From assembly GCA_016795325.1 (NCBI GenBank), contig JAEUHY010000012.1, positions 434,001 through 498,000 of the forward strand: DNA of 64,000 nt, read 5' to 3'. This DNA comes from Planctomycetota bacterium (lineage in GTDB: Bacteria > Planctomycetota > UBA1135 > GCA-002686595). Positions 63,019 to 64,000 of the stretch are shown piece by piece. The stretch's first letter is position 1, and every line of letters begins with the position of its first letter. A model generated the notes under the pieces. That model was not told where the DNA came from and did not search any database. It saw nothing but the letters and a program-made list of their open reading frames with translations. A program made the translations under genes and the position numbers.

Positions 63019-63237
63019 TCAGCCTCCGCCCACCAACGTGACGAGTTCGAGCACATCGCCGGCCGCGAGGCGCCGCTGCGCGTGCTCGGCGCGGCGCACG
63101 ACCGCTCCGTTGCACTCGACGGCCACGAGTTCCGAGCGCAGGCCCAACTCGGTGATCAGTTGCGCAAGCGTCGCGCCGGCGGGCGCCACACGGCGCTCGC
63201 CGTTGAGCACGAACTCGATCTGGGACGGGGCGGTCAT
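63019..63237 (-). CDS. thiS: Sulfur carrier protein ThiS
   Basis: The 72-residue ubiquitin-like protein carries the sulfur used by Thi[21 protein letters not shown] is the first beta-hairpin, [20 protein letters not shown] is the middle region, and it ends [13 protein letters not shown]. The terminal Gly-Gly is the site of thiocarboxylation, with one extra Gly. No TPP riboswitch is visible in the 61 bp upstream. ThiF and other sulfur-transfer genes are not in the window. Confidence 0.92.
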   Translation of the reverse strand: MTAPSQIEFVLNGERRVAPAGATLAQLITELGLRSELVAVECNGAVVRRAEHAQRRLAAGDVLELVTLVGGG

Positions 63238-63298
63238 CGCGCGCGCGGTCGGCTGCGCAGCCGGCGCCGAACAAGGTTAGCCGCGCACGAGCGGAGCC

Positions 63299-64000
63299 TC
63301 AATCACGCACGCGCAGGAAGGCGCACTTGAGGTAGTGCGATTCGGGCAGCGTCAGCAGGTGCGGATGGTCTGGAGCGGCGCCGCACAGCGCTTCCAAGAA
63401 CACGTCGCGGCGCGCCTGGTTCGCCGCGGCGCCGAGCGTCTGCACGAACAGCTGCGGGCTCATCGCGTAGGAACACGAGGCGCTCACCAGCAGCCCGCCG
63501 TCGCGCACGAGCGAGAGCGCCCGCGCGTTGAGCTCCCGATACCCGCGTTCGGCCCCGACCAGTTCGCTCTTGTTCTTGGCGAACGCCGGCGGATCGACCA
63601 CGGCCACTTCGAAGCGCCGCGCGAAGTCCTCGCGGCCGCGCAGCTCGCGCATCACGTCGACACGTTCGAACGAGAGGCGCGCGAGCACGCCGTTGCGCTC
63701 CGCGTTGCGCCGGGCGCGTTCCAAGGCAGCCTCGGCTTGATCGAGACACACGACGTGTCGGGCGCCCGCAAGGGCTGCGCGCACGGCGAACAAGCCGTCG
63801 TAGCAGAACGCGTCCAGGAACTCGCCGCCGCGCACGGCGCTGGCGGCGCGGCGCCGGTTCTCGCGCTGGTCGAGATAGTGCCCGGTCTTGTGGCCGCCGA
63901 GCACATCGACCTCATAGCGCAGCGAGTCCTCGCGAACCTCGACCTCGCCAGTCAAGGCGCCGCGCAGCACCGCGACGCGCCGCTCGAGCCCCTCGAGCTT
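63299..64000 (-). CDS. Class I SAM-dependent rRNA methyltransferase (RlmI-like), partial
   Basis: The C-terminal 233 residues are in the window; the reading frame continues open to base 64000 and beyond, so the N-terminal PUA domain is missing. HKTGHYLDQRENRR is the family's entry motif. LDAFCYDGLFAVRAALAG is SAM motif I, VVDPPAFAKNKSEL is the catalytic DPPxF motif, and GYRELNARAL with SASCSYAMSPQLF follow. Members methylate a cytosine in 23S rRNA, but the exact target varies. Confidence 0.92.
   Translation of the reverse strand, partial: KLEGLERRVAVLRGALTGEVEVREDSLRYEVDVLGGHKTGHYLDQRENRRRAASAVRGGEFLDAFCYDGLFAVRAALAGARHVVCLDQAEAALERARRNAERNGVLARLSFERVDVMRELRGREDFARRFEVAVVDPPAFAKNKSELVGAERGYRELNARALSLVRDGGLLVSASCSYAMSPQLFVQTLGAAANQARRDVFLEALCGAAPDHPHLLTLPESHYLKCAFLRVRD

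Noticed and set aside
63238..63298. TPP riboswitch upstream of thiS (and in the 41 bp upstream of thiD)
   Set aside because: The conserved CTGAGA and ACCTGA elements are not present, and the spaces are too short for the aptamer.

Overview
The window is very GC-rich (roughly 70% by eye, not counted) and densely coded on both strands. Its gene content suggests a member of the Planctomycetota. The pointers are a long MoxR/DUF58/BatA/VWA operon that also carries squalene-cyclase-like alpha-toroid proteins, a SpoVG protein with a zinc-ribbon insert, an AroD-AroE fusion, large secreted PQQ-like repeat proteins, and a secreted protease whose C-terminal domain I associate with this phylum. The taxonomic call is inference; no rRNA is present.

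Layout. 1-5.1 kb: end of a YceI protein, a carboxypeptidase-regulatory-domain surface protein, a PrxQ-type peroxiredoxin, pterin carbinolamine dehydratase and thiD. 5.2-10.5 kb: a DUF1326-like secreted protein and a four-gene operon for a probably Tat-exported, PaoABC-like molybdenum aldehyde/xanthine oxidoreductase. 10.6-16.5 kb: universal stress protein, htpG, an acetyltransferase, an ECF sigma factor and a secreted trypsin-like protease. 16.5-22.6 kb: an ABC-HlyD-TolC exporter operon with a trailing NTF2-like lipoprotein. 22.6-23.6 kb: an initiator tRNA gene followed by a tandem array of 131-bp units, each beginning with the last 25 nt of the tRNA. 23.6-29.7 kb: aroK, aroDE, spoVG, ispE, a folK-panC fusion and pssA. 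29.7-33.6 kb: eno, an ftsB-like gene and a PQQ-like protein. 33.6-40.6 kb: a complete RND efflux operon and its TetR regulator; near-identical operators lie upstream of both. 40.8-60.6 kb: a ten-gene, 20-kb operon-like run (moxR, DUF58, BatA-like, VWA/glutamine-amidotransferase-like, giant PQQ/TPR-like, alpha-toroid, membrane DUF4175-like, 965-residue coiled-coil, small secreted linker protein, second alpha-toroid). 60.7-64 kb: gamma-carbonic anhydrase, CPBP protease, thiG, thiS and part of an rRNA methyltransferase.

How the parts fit. Much of the window is housekeeping: shikimate, folate/pantothenate, isoprenoid, phospholipid and thiamine synthesis, enolase and initiator tRNA. Two envelope-spanning export systems and the MoxR/VWA cluster point to heavy investment in the cell envelope. 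Translational coupling (ATGA, GTGA or TGATG overlaps) links many genes. Several lone genes have a -10-like box 7-9 nt before the start codon and no Shine-Dalgarno sequence, which suggests leaderless transcripts.

The most unusual features are the tRNA-tail array, which resembles in plan the E. coli tyrT/rtT repeats and keeps its stems while loops vary, the shared TetR operators, the MoxR/alpha-toroid cluster, the FolK-PanC fusion, and an ABC exporter whose ATPase lacks three catalytic residues.
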